Position numbers and translations under genes: made by a program. From contig NZ_RJJY01000001.1 in assembly GCF_003751085.1 (NCBI RefSeq), forward strand, positions 3,286,001 to 3,350,000: a stretch of 64,000 nucleotides of DNA, given 5' to 3'. The notes under the pieces were generated by a model. The model saw only the letters and a list, made by a program, of their open reading frames with translations. It ran no database searches and had not been told where the DNA came from. This DNA comes from Micromonospora sp. Llam0. Lineage in GTDB: Bacteria; Actinomycetota; Actinomycetes; Mycobacteriales; Micromonosporaceae. Each line of letters starts with the position of its first letter. Position 1 is the stretch's first letter. Shown here piece after piece: positions 24,508 through 32,890 of the stretch.

Positions 24508-24586
24508 CCCGAGTTCGCCGCGCCCCCCGAGTTCGCCGCGATCTAGAAGAATCATGGTCGATATACCGGCCAGATCCTTCTAGATC
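24508..24586. repeat. REP-like element: 15-bp direct repeats plus long inverted repeat
   Basis: CCCGAGTTCGCCGCG occurs at 24508-24522 and again at 24526-24540. It is followed at once by an inverted repeat whose arms are GATCTAGAAGAATC (24540-24553) and GATCCTTCTAGATC (24573-24586), with 13 of 14 pairs. The element sits between convergent genes and could terminate both. The compact, AT-richer inverted repeat next to direct repeats looks like a dispersed genomic repeat, and I vaguely recall similar strings from Micromonospora genomes. Confidence 0.6.
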
Positions 24587-24621
24587 ACGGCTAGAGCTGG
24601 ACGGGCGGCGCGGGTGTGCCG

Positions 24622-25029
24622 TCAGACGTTGAAGCCGAGCGCCCGCAACTGGTCCCGGCCCTCGTCGGTGATCTTGTCGGGCCCCCACGGCGGCATCCAC
24701 ACCCAGTTGATCCGGATGTCGGACACGAGTCCGCCACCCGGCCCAGTGGTCAACGCGGTACGGGCCTGCTCCTCGATCACGTCGGTCAGCGGGCAGGCCG
24801 CGCTGGTCAACGTCATGTCCAGGGTGGCGATGTTGTCATCGTCGACGTGTACGCCGTACACCAGGCCGAGATCGACCACGTTGATGCCCAGCTCCGGGTC
24901 GACGACGTCCTTCATCGCCTCCTCGATGTCGGCGATCGCCGGCTGGCCGACGGTCGCCGAGGCGGCCGTACCGCCATCGGTGGGCTCCGTCGCCTGCGTC
25001 GCCCCGGTCATGGTCTCTTCGGCACTCAC
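24622..25029 (-). CDS. sufT: SufT-like Fe-S cluster maturation factor (MIP18/DUF59)
   Basis: A 135-residue protein whose DUF59 domain spans about 35-130: IEEAMKDVVDPELGINVVDL, GLVYGVHVD, and the conserved Cys in TSAACPLTDVIE. It assists transfer of Fe-S clusters to client enzymes. The GTG start overlaps the sufU stop (GTGA), so it is the last gene of the suf operon. A longer frame upstream lies within sufU. Confidence 0.88.
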   Translation of the reverse strand: MSAEETMTGATQATEPTDGGTAASATVGQPAIADIEEAMKDVVDPELGINVVDLGLVYGVHVDDDNIATLDMTLTSAACPLTDVIEEQARTALTTGPGGGLVSDIRINWVWMPPWGPDKITDEGRDQLRALGFNV

Positions 25030-25484
25030 TGCTTCACCTCCGGGCTCGCACCCACACCGGCGCGCGCCGCGGCGTCCTTGAAGGCCATCCACGGCAGCAG
25101 CGCACACTTCACCCGGGCCGGATAGCGCGCCACACCGGCGAACGCCACCCCGTCACCGAGCACATCCTCGTCCGGCTCGACCTCGCCGCGGCCGGACACC
25201 AGCGCGACGAAGGCGCCGTGCACCGCGAACGCCTCGTCCACCGACCGACCGTCGACCAGCTCGTACAGCACACTTGCCGAGGCCTGGCTGATCGAACAGC
25301 CCTGACCGTCGTGCGACACCCCGAGCCGGTTGTCCTCACCCAGACTCACCCGTACGGTGATCTCGTCGCCGCAGGTCGGGTTGACGTGGTGCGCCTCCGC
25401 CGCGTACGGCTCGCGCAGACCACGCCCCTGCGGACGCTTGTAGTGGTCCAGGATGATCTCCTGGTACAGCTGGTCGAGCTCCAT
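25026..25484 (-). CDS. sufU: SufU, zinc-dependent sulfur-transfer protein
   Basis: A 152-residue IscU-like protein that accepts persulfide sulfur from SufS. Starts MELDQLYQEIILDHYKRPQ. Conserved Cys lie in NPTCGDE, GQGCSISQAS and ARVKCALLPW. The insertion typical of SufU, absent from IscU, follows the second Cys. The ATG shares one base with the sufS stop (TGATG). The upstream open frame is sufS out of frame. Confidence 0.93.
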   Translation of the reverse strand: MELDQLYQEIILDHYKRPQGRGLREPYAAEAHHVNPTCGDEITVRVSLGEDNRLGVSHDGQGCSISQASASVLYELVDGRSVDEAFAVHGAFVALVSGRGEVEPDEDVLGDGVAFAGVARYPARVKCALLPWMAFKDAAARAGVGASPEVKQ

Positions 25485-26794
25485 CAGCCGAAGACCTTCC
25501 GCGCCTTCTCCAGACCGCGCACCAGCGCGTCGACCTCGCCGGTCGTGGTGTAGAGGTAGAACGAGGCCCGAGTGGTCGCCGGGACGCCGTAGCGCACGCA
25601 GACCGGCCGGGCGCAGTGGTGGCCGACCCTCACCTGCACGCCCTGGGCGTCCAGGATCTGACCCACGTCGTGCGGGTGAATCCCGTCCACCGCGAACGAG
25701 ACCGTGCCGCCCCGCCCGTGTGGTCCGGGCGGGCCGACGATCCGTAGGCCCGGCACGGTGGCCAGAGCCTCCAGGGCGTACCCGGTGATCCGCTGCTCGT
25801 GCGCGGCGACCGCCGGCATGCCGAGCCCGGTGAGATAGTCGACGGCGGTGCCCAGGCCGACCGCCTGGGCGATCGGCGGGGTACCGGCCTCGAACCGGGC
25901 CGGCGGGGCGGCGAACGTGGACCCGCTCATCGCCACCGTCTCGATCATCGAGCCGCCGCCGAGCACCGGAGGCATCGCCGCGAGCAGCGCGGCGCGACCC
26001 CACAGCACCCCGATCCCGGTCGGTCCGCACATCTTGTGCCCGGTGAAGACGATGAAGTCGGCATCCAGCGCGGCGACGTCGACCGGGCGGTGCGGCACCG
26101 ACTGCGAGCAGTCCAGCAGCAGCAGCGCACCGACCTCGCGGACCCGCCGGGTGATCGCGGTGAGGTCGTTGACCGTGCCGAGGATGTTCGACATGTGCAC
26201 CAGGGAGACCAGTTTGGTCCGCTCGGTGACCAGTTCGTTCAGCTGCGACTCGTCCAGCCGACCGTCCTCGGTCAGCCCGAACCAGCGCAGCGTGGCACCG
26301 GTGCGTTCGCAGAGCAGCTGCCACGGCACGATGTTCGAGTGGTGCTCCATCTCGGAGATCACCACCTCGTCGCCGGGGCCAAGCCGGAACCGGGGGTCGG
26401 CCCCGATCGCGGCACCCGTCGAGGCGTTGGAGAACGCGTACGCGACCAGGTTGATCGCCTCGGTGGAGTTCTTGGTGAAGACCACCTCGTCCGGGCTGCC
26501 CGCGTTGACGAACGCGGCCAGCTTGGCCCGGGCACCCTCGTATGCCTCGGTGGACTCGGTGCCGAGGGTGTGCACCGAGCGGGCGACGTTGGCGTTGTGC
26601 GACTGGTAGTAGTCGGTCAGCGCGTCGAGCACCTGGCGCGGCTTTTGCGAGGTGTTGGCGCTGTCCAGGTAGACCAGCGGCTGCCCGTTGACTTCCCGAC
26701 CGAGGATCGGAAAGTCGGCCCGGACGGCCTCGACGTCCAGAGCGGACGGACCGCCCGGCGCCGGCGTGTCCCGGGGGATGGCTATGGTGCTCAT
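25484..26794 (-). CDS. sufS: SufS cysteine desulfurase
   Basis: A PLP enzyme releasing sulfur from cysteine for Fe-S assembly; group II desulfurase of 436 residues. The PLP lysine is in FTGHKMCGPTGIG and the catalytic Cys in VGHHCARPV. The N-terminal FPILGREVNGQPLVYLDSA is typical. ATG 26794 begins MSTIAIPRD; another in-frame ATG at 26818 is possible. It lies 48 bp after sufC. Confidence 0.94.
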   Translation of the reverse strand: MSTIAIPRDTPAPGGPSALDVEAVRADFPILGREVNGQPLVYLDSANTSQKPRQVLDALTDYYQSHNANVARSVHTLGTESTEAYEGARAKLAAFVNAGSPDEVVFTKNSTEAINLVAYAFSNASTGAAIGADPRFRLGPGDEVVISEMEHHSNIVPWQLLCERTGATLRWFGLTEDGRLDESQLNELVTERTKLVSLVHMSNILGTVNDLTAITRRVREVGALLLLDCSQSVPHRPVDVAALDADFIVFTGHKMCGPTGIGVLWGRAALLAAMPPVLGGGSMIETVAMSGSTFAAPPARFEAGTPPIAQAVGLGTAVDYLTGLGMPAVAAHEQRITGYALEALATVPGLRIVGPPGPHGRGGTVSFAVDGIHPHDVGQILDAQGVQVRVGHHCARPVCVRYGVPATTRASFYLYTTTGEVDALVRGLEKARKVFG

Positions 26795-26842
26795 CGGCTC
26801 GACGCCGCCCTTCTGCACACAGGGTGATAGTGGATCTCAGGC

Positions 26843-27610
26843 CTAGGCCGCGCCGGCGGCCGCGACGTACCGCTCGTAACCTTCGGCTTCCAGCTTCTCC
26901 GCCAGCTCCGGACCGCCTTCCTCGACGATGCGTCCGCCGACGAAGACATGCACGAAGTCCGGCTTGATGTAGCGCAGGATCCGGGTGTAGTGGGTGATCA
27001 GCAGCAGACCGGTCTCCCCGGTGGAGCGAACCCGGTTGACTCCTTCGCTGACCACTCGCAGGGCGTCGATGTCCAGACCCGAGTCGGTCTCGTCCAGGAT
27101 GGCCACCTTCGGCTTGAGCAGCTCCAGCTGCACGATCTCGTGCCGCTTCTTCTCGCCACCGGAGAAGCCCTCGTTGACGTTGCGCTGCGCGAACGCCGGG
27201 TCCATCTGCAGCCGCTCCATGGCACCACGCAGCTCGCCGGCCCAGGTCCGCAGCTTCGGCGCGGCGCCGTCGACGGCGGTCTTGGCGGTACGCAGGAAGT
27301 TCGCCACCGAGACGCCGGGCACCTCCACCGGGTACTGCATGGCGAGGAACAGCCCGGCGCGGGCCCGCTCGTCGACCGACATGGCCAGTACGTCCTCGCC
27401 GTCGAGCAGCACCTCCCCGCCGGTGATCTCGTACTTGGGGTGCCCGGCGATCGAGTACGCCAGCGTCGACTTGCCGGAGCCGTTCGGGCCCATGATGGCG
27501 TGTGTCTCCCCCGACCGGATGGTCAGCGTCACCCCGGCCAGGATCGGCTTGAGCTCGCCTTCCGGCAGCTTGACCGAAACCTGCAGGTCACGGATATCCA
27601 GAACGCTCAT
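26843..27610 (-). CDS. sufC: SufC ATPase of the SufBCD complex
   Basis: A 255-residue ABC ATPase that drives the SufBCD scaffold. Walker A GPNGSGKST, signature FSGGEKKR, Walker B VAILDETDSGLD; the D-loop and following helix match SufC. ATG 27610 overlaps the Rieske-gene stop (ATGA). The reading frame is open far upstream only as an out-of-frame reading of sufD. Confidence 0.95.
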   Translation of the reverse strand: MSVLDIRDLQVSVKLPEGELKPILAGVTLTIRSGETHAIMGPNGSGKSTLAYSIAGHPKYEITGGEVLLDGEDVLAMSVDERARAGLFLAMQYPVEVPGVSVANFLRTAKTAVDGAAPKLRTWAGELRGAMERLQMDPAFAQRNVNEGFSGGEKKRHEIVQLELLKPKVAILDETDSGLDIDALRVVSEGVNRVRSTGETGLLLITHYTRILRYIKPDFVHVFVGGRIVEEGGPELAEKLEAEGYERYVAAAGAA

Positions 27611-27945
27611 GGTGCGGTCACTCCATTGCTCGGCGTCAGACTGACGTAGATGTCGCCGTCGCGGATCTCGACGGGGAAGACGGGTACGGGTTCGGTGGCG
27701 GGCAGCCCGGTCGGCTCGCCGGTGCGCAGGTCGAAGCGCGAACCGTGCAGCCAGCACTCCAACGTGCAGCCGTCCACCTCGCCTTCGGAGAGGGCGACCG
27801 CGGCGTGCGAGCACTCGTCGTACACCGCGTGGAAGGAGTCCTCGTCGGTATGCACCAGGGCGATCTGCGTACCGTCGATGTCGGCGCTGACCGCCGTACC
27901 CTTCGGGATCTCGGCGGTGGCGCAGACCCGGATCAGGTCGGACAT
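27607..27945 (-). CDS. Rieske-type ferredoxin in the suf operon
   Basis: A 112-residue [2Fe-2S] protein with CSH and CWLH ligand pairs (ECSHAAVALSEGEV ... ECWLHGSRFDLRTG), resembling ferredoxin subunits of aromatic dioxygenases. In actinobacterial suf operons such a gene is regularly found between sufD and sufC. It may supply electrons for cluster assembly, but its role is not established. ATG start; ends in an ATGA overlap with sufC. Confidence 0.9.
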   Translation of the reverse strand: MSDLIRVCATAEIPKGTAVSADIDGTQIALVHTDEDSFHAVYDECSHAAVALSEGEVDGCTLECWLHGSRFDLRTGEPTGLPATEPVPVFPVEIRDGDIYVSLTPSNGVTAP

Positions 27946-27947
27946 GC

Positions 27948-29174
27948 TCAGCGGGTCCCCTCGGTGACCACGCCGGGCTGGCCGGGCACGGTCGGCGGCA
28001 CCGCCGCGGCGGCGGTGCGCGGCGCGCCCGCGACGGCCTCGACGCGGCGCAGCCGCTGCTCGATCGCGTCGCCGAGCCGGTCGCGCAGCTCCGCCACCGG
28101 GATCTTGTCGACCAACTCCGCGAAGAACCCACGGACCACCAGCTTGCGCGCCTCGGCCTCCGGGATGCCCCGGGCCATCAGGTAGAACAGCTGCTCGTCG
28201 TCGAACCGGCCAGTGGCGCTGGCGTGCCCGGCCCCGGCCACCTCGCCGGTCTCGATCTCCAGGTTGGGCACCGAGTCGGCGCGGGCGCCGTCGGTCAGCA
28301 CCAGGTTCCGGTTGATCTCGTACGTGTCGGTGCCGGTGGCCTCGGCGCGGATCAGTACGTCGCCGACCCAGACCGTGTGCGCGCTGTCGCCCTGCAGCGC
28401 CCCCCGGTAGCCGACGTTGCTGCGGCAGTCCGGCACGGTGTGGTCCACCAGCTGCCGGTGCTCCAGGTGCTGGCCGGCGTCGGCGAAGTAGAGCCCGAAC
28501 AGCTCGGCGTCGCCGCCCCGGCCGGTGTACTCGACGCTGGTGAACTGGCGTACCAGGTCGCCGCCGAGGGTGACCTGGATGTGCGTGACCCGGGCGTCAC
28601 GGCCGAGCCGGAACTTCAGATGCTGCGCCTGCACCGCGTCGGGTGCCCAGTCGGCGACGGTGACCAGGGTCAGCGTTGCGCCGTCGCCGACGATCACCTC
28701 GACGTTGTCGGCCAGAGTGGTCGAGCCGACCTGGTCGAACACCAGGGTCACCTCGGCGAACCGGCCGACGTCGACCAGGGTGTGCCCGTACGCGATCTGG
28801 TCCGCCCCGGCGCCGAGCACCCGGACCACCGCCGGCTCGGCCGGGGTGGCTTCCGGTGCCACCTCCACCAGCAGGACCTCGGCGCACCCGGTGTAGGCCA
28901 GGGCGCTGATCCGGTCGAACGGGGTCAGCACGCCACCCACCCGTCGGTCGGTGCGGTCGACCTGGCCCGCCGTCACCCCGGCGGGCAGGTCGGCGTACTC
29001 GTACCGGACCGAGCCGTTGGCCGCCGGAGTCCCAGTGGCCAGTCCCCGCATTCGCTTGAGCGGGGTGAAGCGCCACTCCTCCTCCAGGCCGGTCAGGGCC
29101 GGGAAGTCGGCGACATCGTACGAGCGCAACGCCTGCGACTTGGTCTTCGGCGGCGCGGAGGCCTGAATAGTCAT
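27948..29174 (-). CDS. sufD: SufD scaffold subunit
   Basis: A 408-residue beta-helix protein of the SufBCD complex. The N-terminal EEWRFTPLKRM is typical, and the C-terminal SATGRFDDEQLFYLMARGIP followed by EAEARKLVVRGFFAELVDKI is the SufB/SufD signature. ATG 29174 follows AGGAAGAG. It lies 46 bp after sufB and 2 bp before the Rieske gene. Confidence 0.95.
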   Translation of the reverse strand: MTIQASAPPKTKSQALRSYDVADFPALTGLEEEWRFTPLKRMRGLATGTPAANGSVRYEYADLPAGVTAGQVDRTDRRVGGVLTPFDRISALAYTGCAEVLLVEVAPEATPAEPAVVRVLGAGADQIAYGHTLVDVGRFAEVTLVFDQVGSTTLADNVEVIVGDGATLTLVTVADWAPDAVQAQHLKFRLGRDARVTHIQVTLGGDLVRQFTSVEYTGRGGDAELFGLYFADAGQHLEHRQLVDHTVPDCRSNVGYRGALQGDSAHTVWVGDVLIRAEATGTDTYEINRNLVLTDGARADSVPNLEIETGEVAGAGHASATGRFDDEQLFYLMARGIPEAEARKLVVRGFFAELVDKIPVAELRDRLGDAIEQRLRRVEAVAGAPRTAAAAVPPTVPGQPGVVTEGTR

Positions 29175-29220
29175 CTCTTCCTGTTCTCGGCGGTGTCGGT
29201 GGGGCGGTGTCTCGGGCGGG

Positions 29221-30651
29221 TCAGCCAACCGCGCCCTCCATCTGCAGCTCGATCAGCCGGTTCAGCTCGAGGGCGTACTCCATCGGGAGTTCCTTGGCGA
29301 TCGGCTCGATGAAGCCCCGGACGATCATGGCCATCGCCTCGTCCTCGCTCAGACCCCGGCTCATCAGGTAGAACAGCTGGTCGTCGCTGACCTTGGAGAC
29401 GGTCGCCTCGTGCCCCATGGTGACGTCGTCCTCGCGGATGTCGACGTAGGGGTAGGTGTCCGACCGGGAGACCGCGTCGACCAGCAGCGCGTCGCACTTC
29501 ACCGTCGACCGGCTGTGCTGCGAGCCCTCCAGCACCTGGACCAGCCCGCGGTAGGAGGTCCGGCCACCGCCACGGGCGATCGACTTGGAGACGATCGTCG
29601 AGGAGGTGTGCGGTGCCGCGTGCACCATCTTCGCGCCGGCGTCCTGGTGCTGCCCCTCGCCGGCCATCGCCACCGAGAGCACCTCGCCCTTGGCGTGCTC
29701 ACCGGTCATGAACACGGCCGGGTACTTCATGGTGACCTTGGAACCGATGTTGCCGTCGACCCACTCCATGGTGGCGCCGGCGTGGCAGACGGCCCGCTTG
29801 GTGACCAGGTTGTAGACGTTGTTCGACCAGTTCTGGATGGTCGTGTAGCGGCACCGGGCGTTCTTCTTCACCACGATCTCGACCACCGCGCTGTGCAGCG
29901 AGTCGGAGGAGTAGATCGGCGCGGTGCAGCCCTCGACGTAGTGCACGTAGGCACCCTCGTCGACGATGATCAGCGTCCGCTCGAACTGGCCCATGTTCTC
30001 CGTGTTGATCCGGAAGTAGGCCTGCAGCGGGATCTCCACGTGCACGCCCTTCGGCACGTAGATGAACGATCCACCGGACCAGACCGAGGTGTTCAGTGCG
30101 GCGAACTTGTTGTCGCCGACCGGGATCACCGTGCCGAAGTACTCCTTGAACAGGTCCTCGTGCTCGCGCAGCGCGGTGTCGGTGTCGAGGAACACCACGC
30201 CCTGCTCCTCCAGGTCCTCCCGGATCTTGTGGTAGACCACCTCGGACTCGTACTGGGCCGCGACGCCGGCGATCAGCCGCTGCTTCTCCGCCTCCGGGAT
30301 GCCCAGCTTGTCGTAGGTGTTCTTGATCTCCTCGGGCAGGTCCTCCCAGCTGGCGGCCTGCTTCTCGGTGGAGCGGACGAAGTACTTGATGTTGTCGAAG
30401 TCGATCCCGGTGAGGTCGGCACCCCAGGCCGGCATGGGCTTGCGGCCGAACAGCCGCAGCCCTTTGAGCCGCAGGTCGAGCATCCACTGCGGCTCGTTCT
30501 TCTTGGCGGAGATGTCACGCACCACCGCCTCGTTGAGCCCGCGCTGGGCGGCAGCGCCGGCCACGTCGCGGTCGGCCCAGCCGTACTCGTACCGGCCGAG
30601 GGCCGCGAGGTGCTCCTCCTGGGAGATGGGCGCGACGGTCTGCTCGGTCAT
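29221..30651 (-). CDS. sufB: SufB scaffold subunit
   Basis: A 476-residue core Fe-S scaffold. Family hallmarks include [39 protein letters not shown], and the C-terminal [20 protein letters not shown]. No intein is present at the sites where SufB is often interrupted; the protein is continuous and full length. ATG 30651 overlaps the sufR stop (ATGA). Confidence 0.96.
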   Translation of the reverse strand: MTEQTVAPISQEEHLAALGRYEYGWADRDVAGAAAQRGLNEAVVRDISAKKNEPQWMLDLRLKGLRLFGRKPMPAWGADLTGIDFDNIKYFVRSTEKQAASWEDLPEEIKNTYDKLGIPEAEKQRLIAGVAAQYESEVVYHKIREDLEEQGVVFLDTDTALREHEDLFKEYFGTVIPVGDNKFAALNTSVWSGGSFIYVPKGVHVEIPLQAYFRINTENMGQFERTLIIVDEGAYVHYVEGCTAPIYSSDSLHSAVVEIVVKKNARCRYTTIQNWSNNVYNLVTKRAVCHAGATMEWVDGNIGSKVTMKYPAVFMTGEHAKGEVLSVAMAGEGQHQDAGAKMVHAAPHTSSTIVSKSIARGGGRTSYRGLVQVLEGSQHSRSTVKCDALLVDAVSRSDTYPYVDIREDDVTMGHEATVSKVSDDQLFYLMSRGLSEDEAMAMIVRGFIEPIAKELPMEYALELNRLIELQMEGAVG

Positions 30652-31421
30652 CTATCTGTCCTCACAGTGCTGGTGACGTGGTCGGTGGAAACATTGGTGG
30701 CAACGGTCGAGGCGGCGTCGGCCCGTCTCGGGTCCGGAATGTGGGTGGTGCACACCCCGTCGCCGTGGGCGATGGTGGCCAGCCGCTGGACGTGGGTGCC
30801 GATCAGCCGGGAGATCACCGCAGTCTCAGCCTCGCACAACTGCGGAAACTCGGCAGCCACATGAGCCACGGGACAGTGGTGCTGGCACAACTGCCCCCCG
30901 GACGCGATCGTGGACGCGTTGGCAGCGTAGCCCTCGGCGCTGAGTGCGGCGGCGAGGGCTTCGGCGCGGGCGATCGGGTCCGCACCGGCACCGTCGATCG
31001 CCGTCCGGCACCGCGTCTCCAGCCCGGCGACCTGAGCCGCCGCGAACGCCTCCAGCTCCGCCTCGCCGCCGTGGCCAGCGATCCAGCGCAGCGCGGCAGC
31101 GGCCATGCTGTCGTAGCGGTAGCGCCCGTGCCGGGACCGGGCGTCGTCGCTGAGCCGGAAGACCTTGGCCGGCCGGCCGCGTCGCCGACGGGCCCGGGTG
31201 ACCGCGTCCCGGGTCACCACGTCGCCGTCGGCGAGCATCGCGTCCAGGTGTCGGCGGATCGCCGCCGGGCTCAGCCCGAGCTCGTCACCGAGCTGAGCGG
31301 CGGTCGCCGCCCCCCGCTCCAGCAGCAGCGCGACCAGCCGGTCCCGGGTACGCCCGTCCGGGCCGGCGGCGACCGCACCGGTCGCCGACCCGCCCTCTGA
31401 AAGGCCCACCCTGTTTTTCAC
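30648..31421 (-). CDS. sufR: SufR, Fe-S-dependent repressor of the suf operon
   Basis: A 257-residue DeoR/ArsR-type winged-helix regulator ([20 protein letters not shown]) with a C-terminal cysteine set, CQHHC...QLC...GDGVC, expected to hold a [4Fe-4S] cluster. It should repress its own operon when clusters are sufficient. GTG 31421 (GTG AAA AAC AGG) is chosen as the start of conserved sequence. No Shine-Dalgarno precedes it, so the transcript may be leaderless. A longer frame upstream lacks similarity. Confidence 0.88.
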   Translation of the reverse strand: MKNRVGLSEGGSATGAVAAGPDGRTRDRLVALLLERGAATAAQLGDELGLSPAAIRRHLDAMLADGDVVTRDAVTRARRRRGRPAKVFRLSDDARSRHGRYRYDSMAAAALRWIAGHGGEAELEAFAAAQVAGLETRCRTAIDGAGADPIARAEALAAALSAEGYAANASTIASGGQLCQHHCPVAHVAAEFPQLCEAETAVISRLIGTHVQRLATIAHGDGVCTTHIPDPRRADAASTVATNVSTDHVTSTVRTDR

Positions 31422-31543
31422 AACGCCAACGTTACGTATTTCAGCGGCCGGCCGCAAACGCGCCCCCGGGTGATCCGCCGCACCGAGCGTGACCGCCACC
31501 GCGACCAGCACGGCGAGGACTTCGCCGCAGCCGGCCGGCGACG

Positions 31544-31610
31544 CCGCACGGCTGTGGCACCGGCGGCACCGCACGGCTGTGGTATCCGCCATATCGGTAC
31601 GATTGCCGCC
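31544..31610 (+). promoter_or_regulatory. ctaA promoter with 14-bp direct repeats, leaderless start
   Basis: CCGCACGGCTGTGG occurs at 31544-31557 and at 31569-31582, a 25-bp offset. TACGAT (31598-31603) is a good −10, seven bases before GTG 31611, so transcription should begin at or next to the start codon. The second repeat covers the −35 position, which suggests control by a DNA-binding protein. Confidence 0.55.
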
Positions 31611-32627
31611 GTGCCCGTCTCCCCGTCCGGTCGGCTGACCGCCGGCCCTGCCCTGCTCCGGCGGCTCACGCTCGCCTCACTGGTGGCCAACGTCGCGATC
31701 GTGCTGACCGGGGGCGGCGTGCGGCTCACCGGATCCGGGCTCGGCTGCCCGACCTGGCCCCGCTGCACCGACGAGTCGTACGTCACCACGCCGGAGATGG
31801 GCGTGCTCGGCATCATCGAGTTCGGCAACCGGGTGCTCGGCATCCTGGTCGGCCTGATCGCGCTCGCCACCCTGCTCGCGGTGCTGCGGTCCCGGCCACG
31901 CCGGTCGGACCTGCGCGGACTGGCACTCGGCGTACTGGGTCTGGTGGTCCTGCAGGGTCTGATCGGCGGGGCCAGCGTCCGGGTACAGCTCAACCCCTGG
32001 GTGGTGGCGCTGCACTTCATGCTGTCGATGGTCGCCCTCGCGGTGGCGTACGGGTTGTGGCGACGGGTACGCGCCGGCGGCCGCACCACCCGCGACGTGG
32101 TGGCCCGGCCGCTGCGCCGGCTGGCCCTCGTGATCACCGCCGTGAGCTTCGGGGTGCTGGTGCTCGGCACCGTGGTGACCGGCAGCGGCCCGCACGCCGG
32201 CGACCCGGACGCCGGTCGCACCGGGCTGAACCCGCAGGCCATGTCCCAGCTGCACGCCGACTCGGTCGCCCTGCTGATCGGGTTGTCGGTCGCCTGGTGG
32301 TTCGCGTTGCGCGCGGTCGGCGCGCCTCGACCGGCAGTACGCGCGGCGGCCGTGCTCGTCGTCGTGGAGCTCGCCCAGGGACTGATCGGCGTGGTCCAGT
32401 ACCTCACCGACCTGCCGGTCGCGCTGGTCAGCGCGCACATGCTCGGCGCCTGCCTGGTGTGGCTGGCCACCCTCAGCATGCTCTGGTCCACCCGGACCCG
32501 GGAGCCGGCCGGGCCGGAATCGGGCACCACCGAGCCGGGATCGGACGCGGCCGGACCGGATTCAGGCGCCACCAGGCCGGTCTCCGACGACGGCGTCGAG
32601 CGACCCCTGGTCCGAGCGCAACCGTAA
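31611..32627 (+). CDS. ctaA: Heme A synthase (COX15/CtaA)
   Basis: A membrane enzyme oxidising heme O to heme A for cytochrome oxidase. 338 residues with about eight transmembrane helices. Conserved elements: TGGGVRLTGSGLGCPTWPRC, EFGNRVLG, the His in ALHFMLSM, VTGSGPHAGD and SQLHADSV, and the late His in SAHMLGACLVW. The C-terminus has a repetitive Gly/Pro/Ser tail (EPAGPESGTTEPGSDAAGPD). The GTG start is probably leaderless. It is divergent from sufR. Confidence 0.93.
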   Translation: MPVSPSGRLTAGPALLRRLTLASLVANVAIVLTGGGVRLTGSGLGCPTWPRCTDESYVTTPEMGVLGIIEFGNRVLGILVGLIALATLLAVLRSRPRRSDLRGLALGVLGLVVLQGLIGGASVRVQLNPWVVALHFMLSMVALAVAYGLWRRVRAGGRTTRDVVARPLRRLALVITAVSFGVLVLGTVVTGSGPHAGDPDAGRTGLNPQAMSQLHADSVALLIGLSVAWWFALRAVGAPRPAVRAAAVLVVVELAQGLIGVVQYLTDLPVALVSAHMLGACLVWLATLSMLWSTRTREPAGPESGTTEPGSDAAGPDSGATRPVSDDGVERPLVRAQP

Positions 32628-32734
32628 GGTCACCGACCGTTGAAGACGGTTGAAAACGGCAGACCTATCCCAATAGCGGAGAGTACCGGTGAGGCTACGC
32701 CTGTGCCGGGGCACAACCACCGGCACGACGAACC

Positions 32735-32778
32735 GGGCGCGGCAGTGACGGTCCCCCCGTGCCGTGGCTGCCGCGCCC
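32735..32778 (+). other. Stable stem-loop in the leader of the APC permease
   Basis: GGGCGCGGCAG (32735-32745) pairs perfectly with CTGCCGCGCCC (32768-32778). An inner ACGG/CCGT stem is separated by a 2x2 internal loop. It lies in the 263-bp gap between ctaA and the permease, 113 bp before the permease start. It could be a ctaA terminator or a leader structure; no U-tract follows, and I recognise no riboswitch class. Confidence 0.5.
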
Positions 32779-32890
32779 CTGGTCGGTTCCCTGCCTGGAC
32801 CAGACCCGCGTAGCGGCACCCCGGACGATCCTCCGTCACCGCACGCGTACTCCTGCGTTTTCCTGACTGACCCACTTTCGGAGCTCCCGC

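Noticed and set aside
32735-32778. Known riboswitch (c-di-AMP, SAM-IV, guanidine classes considered)
   Set aside because: None of the conserved single-stranded motifs of those classes could be found around the stem.
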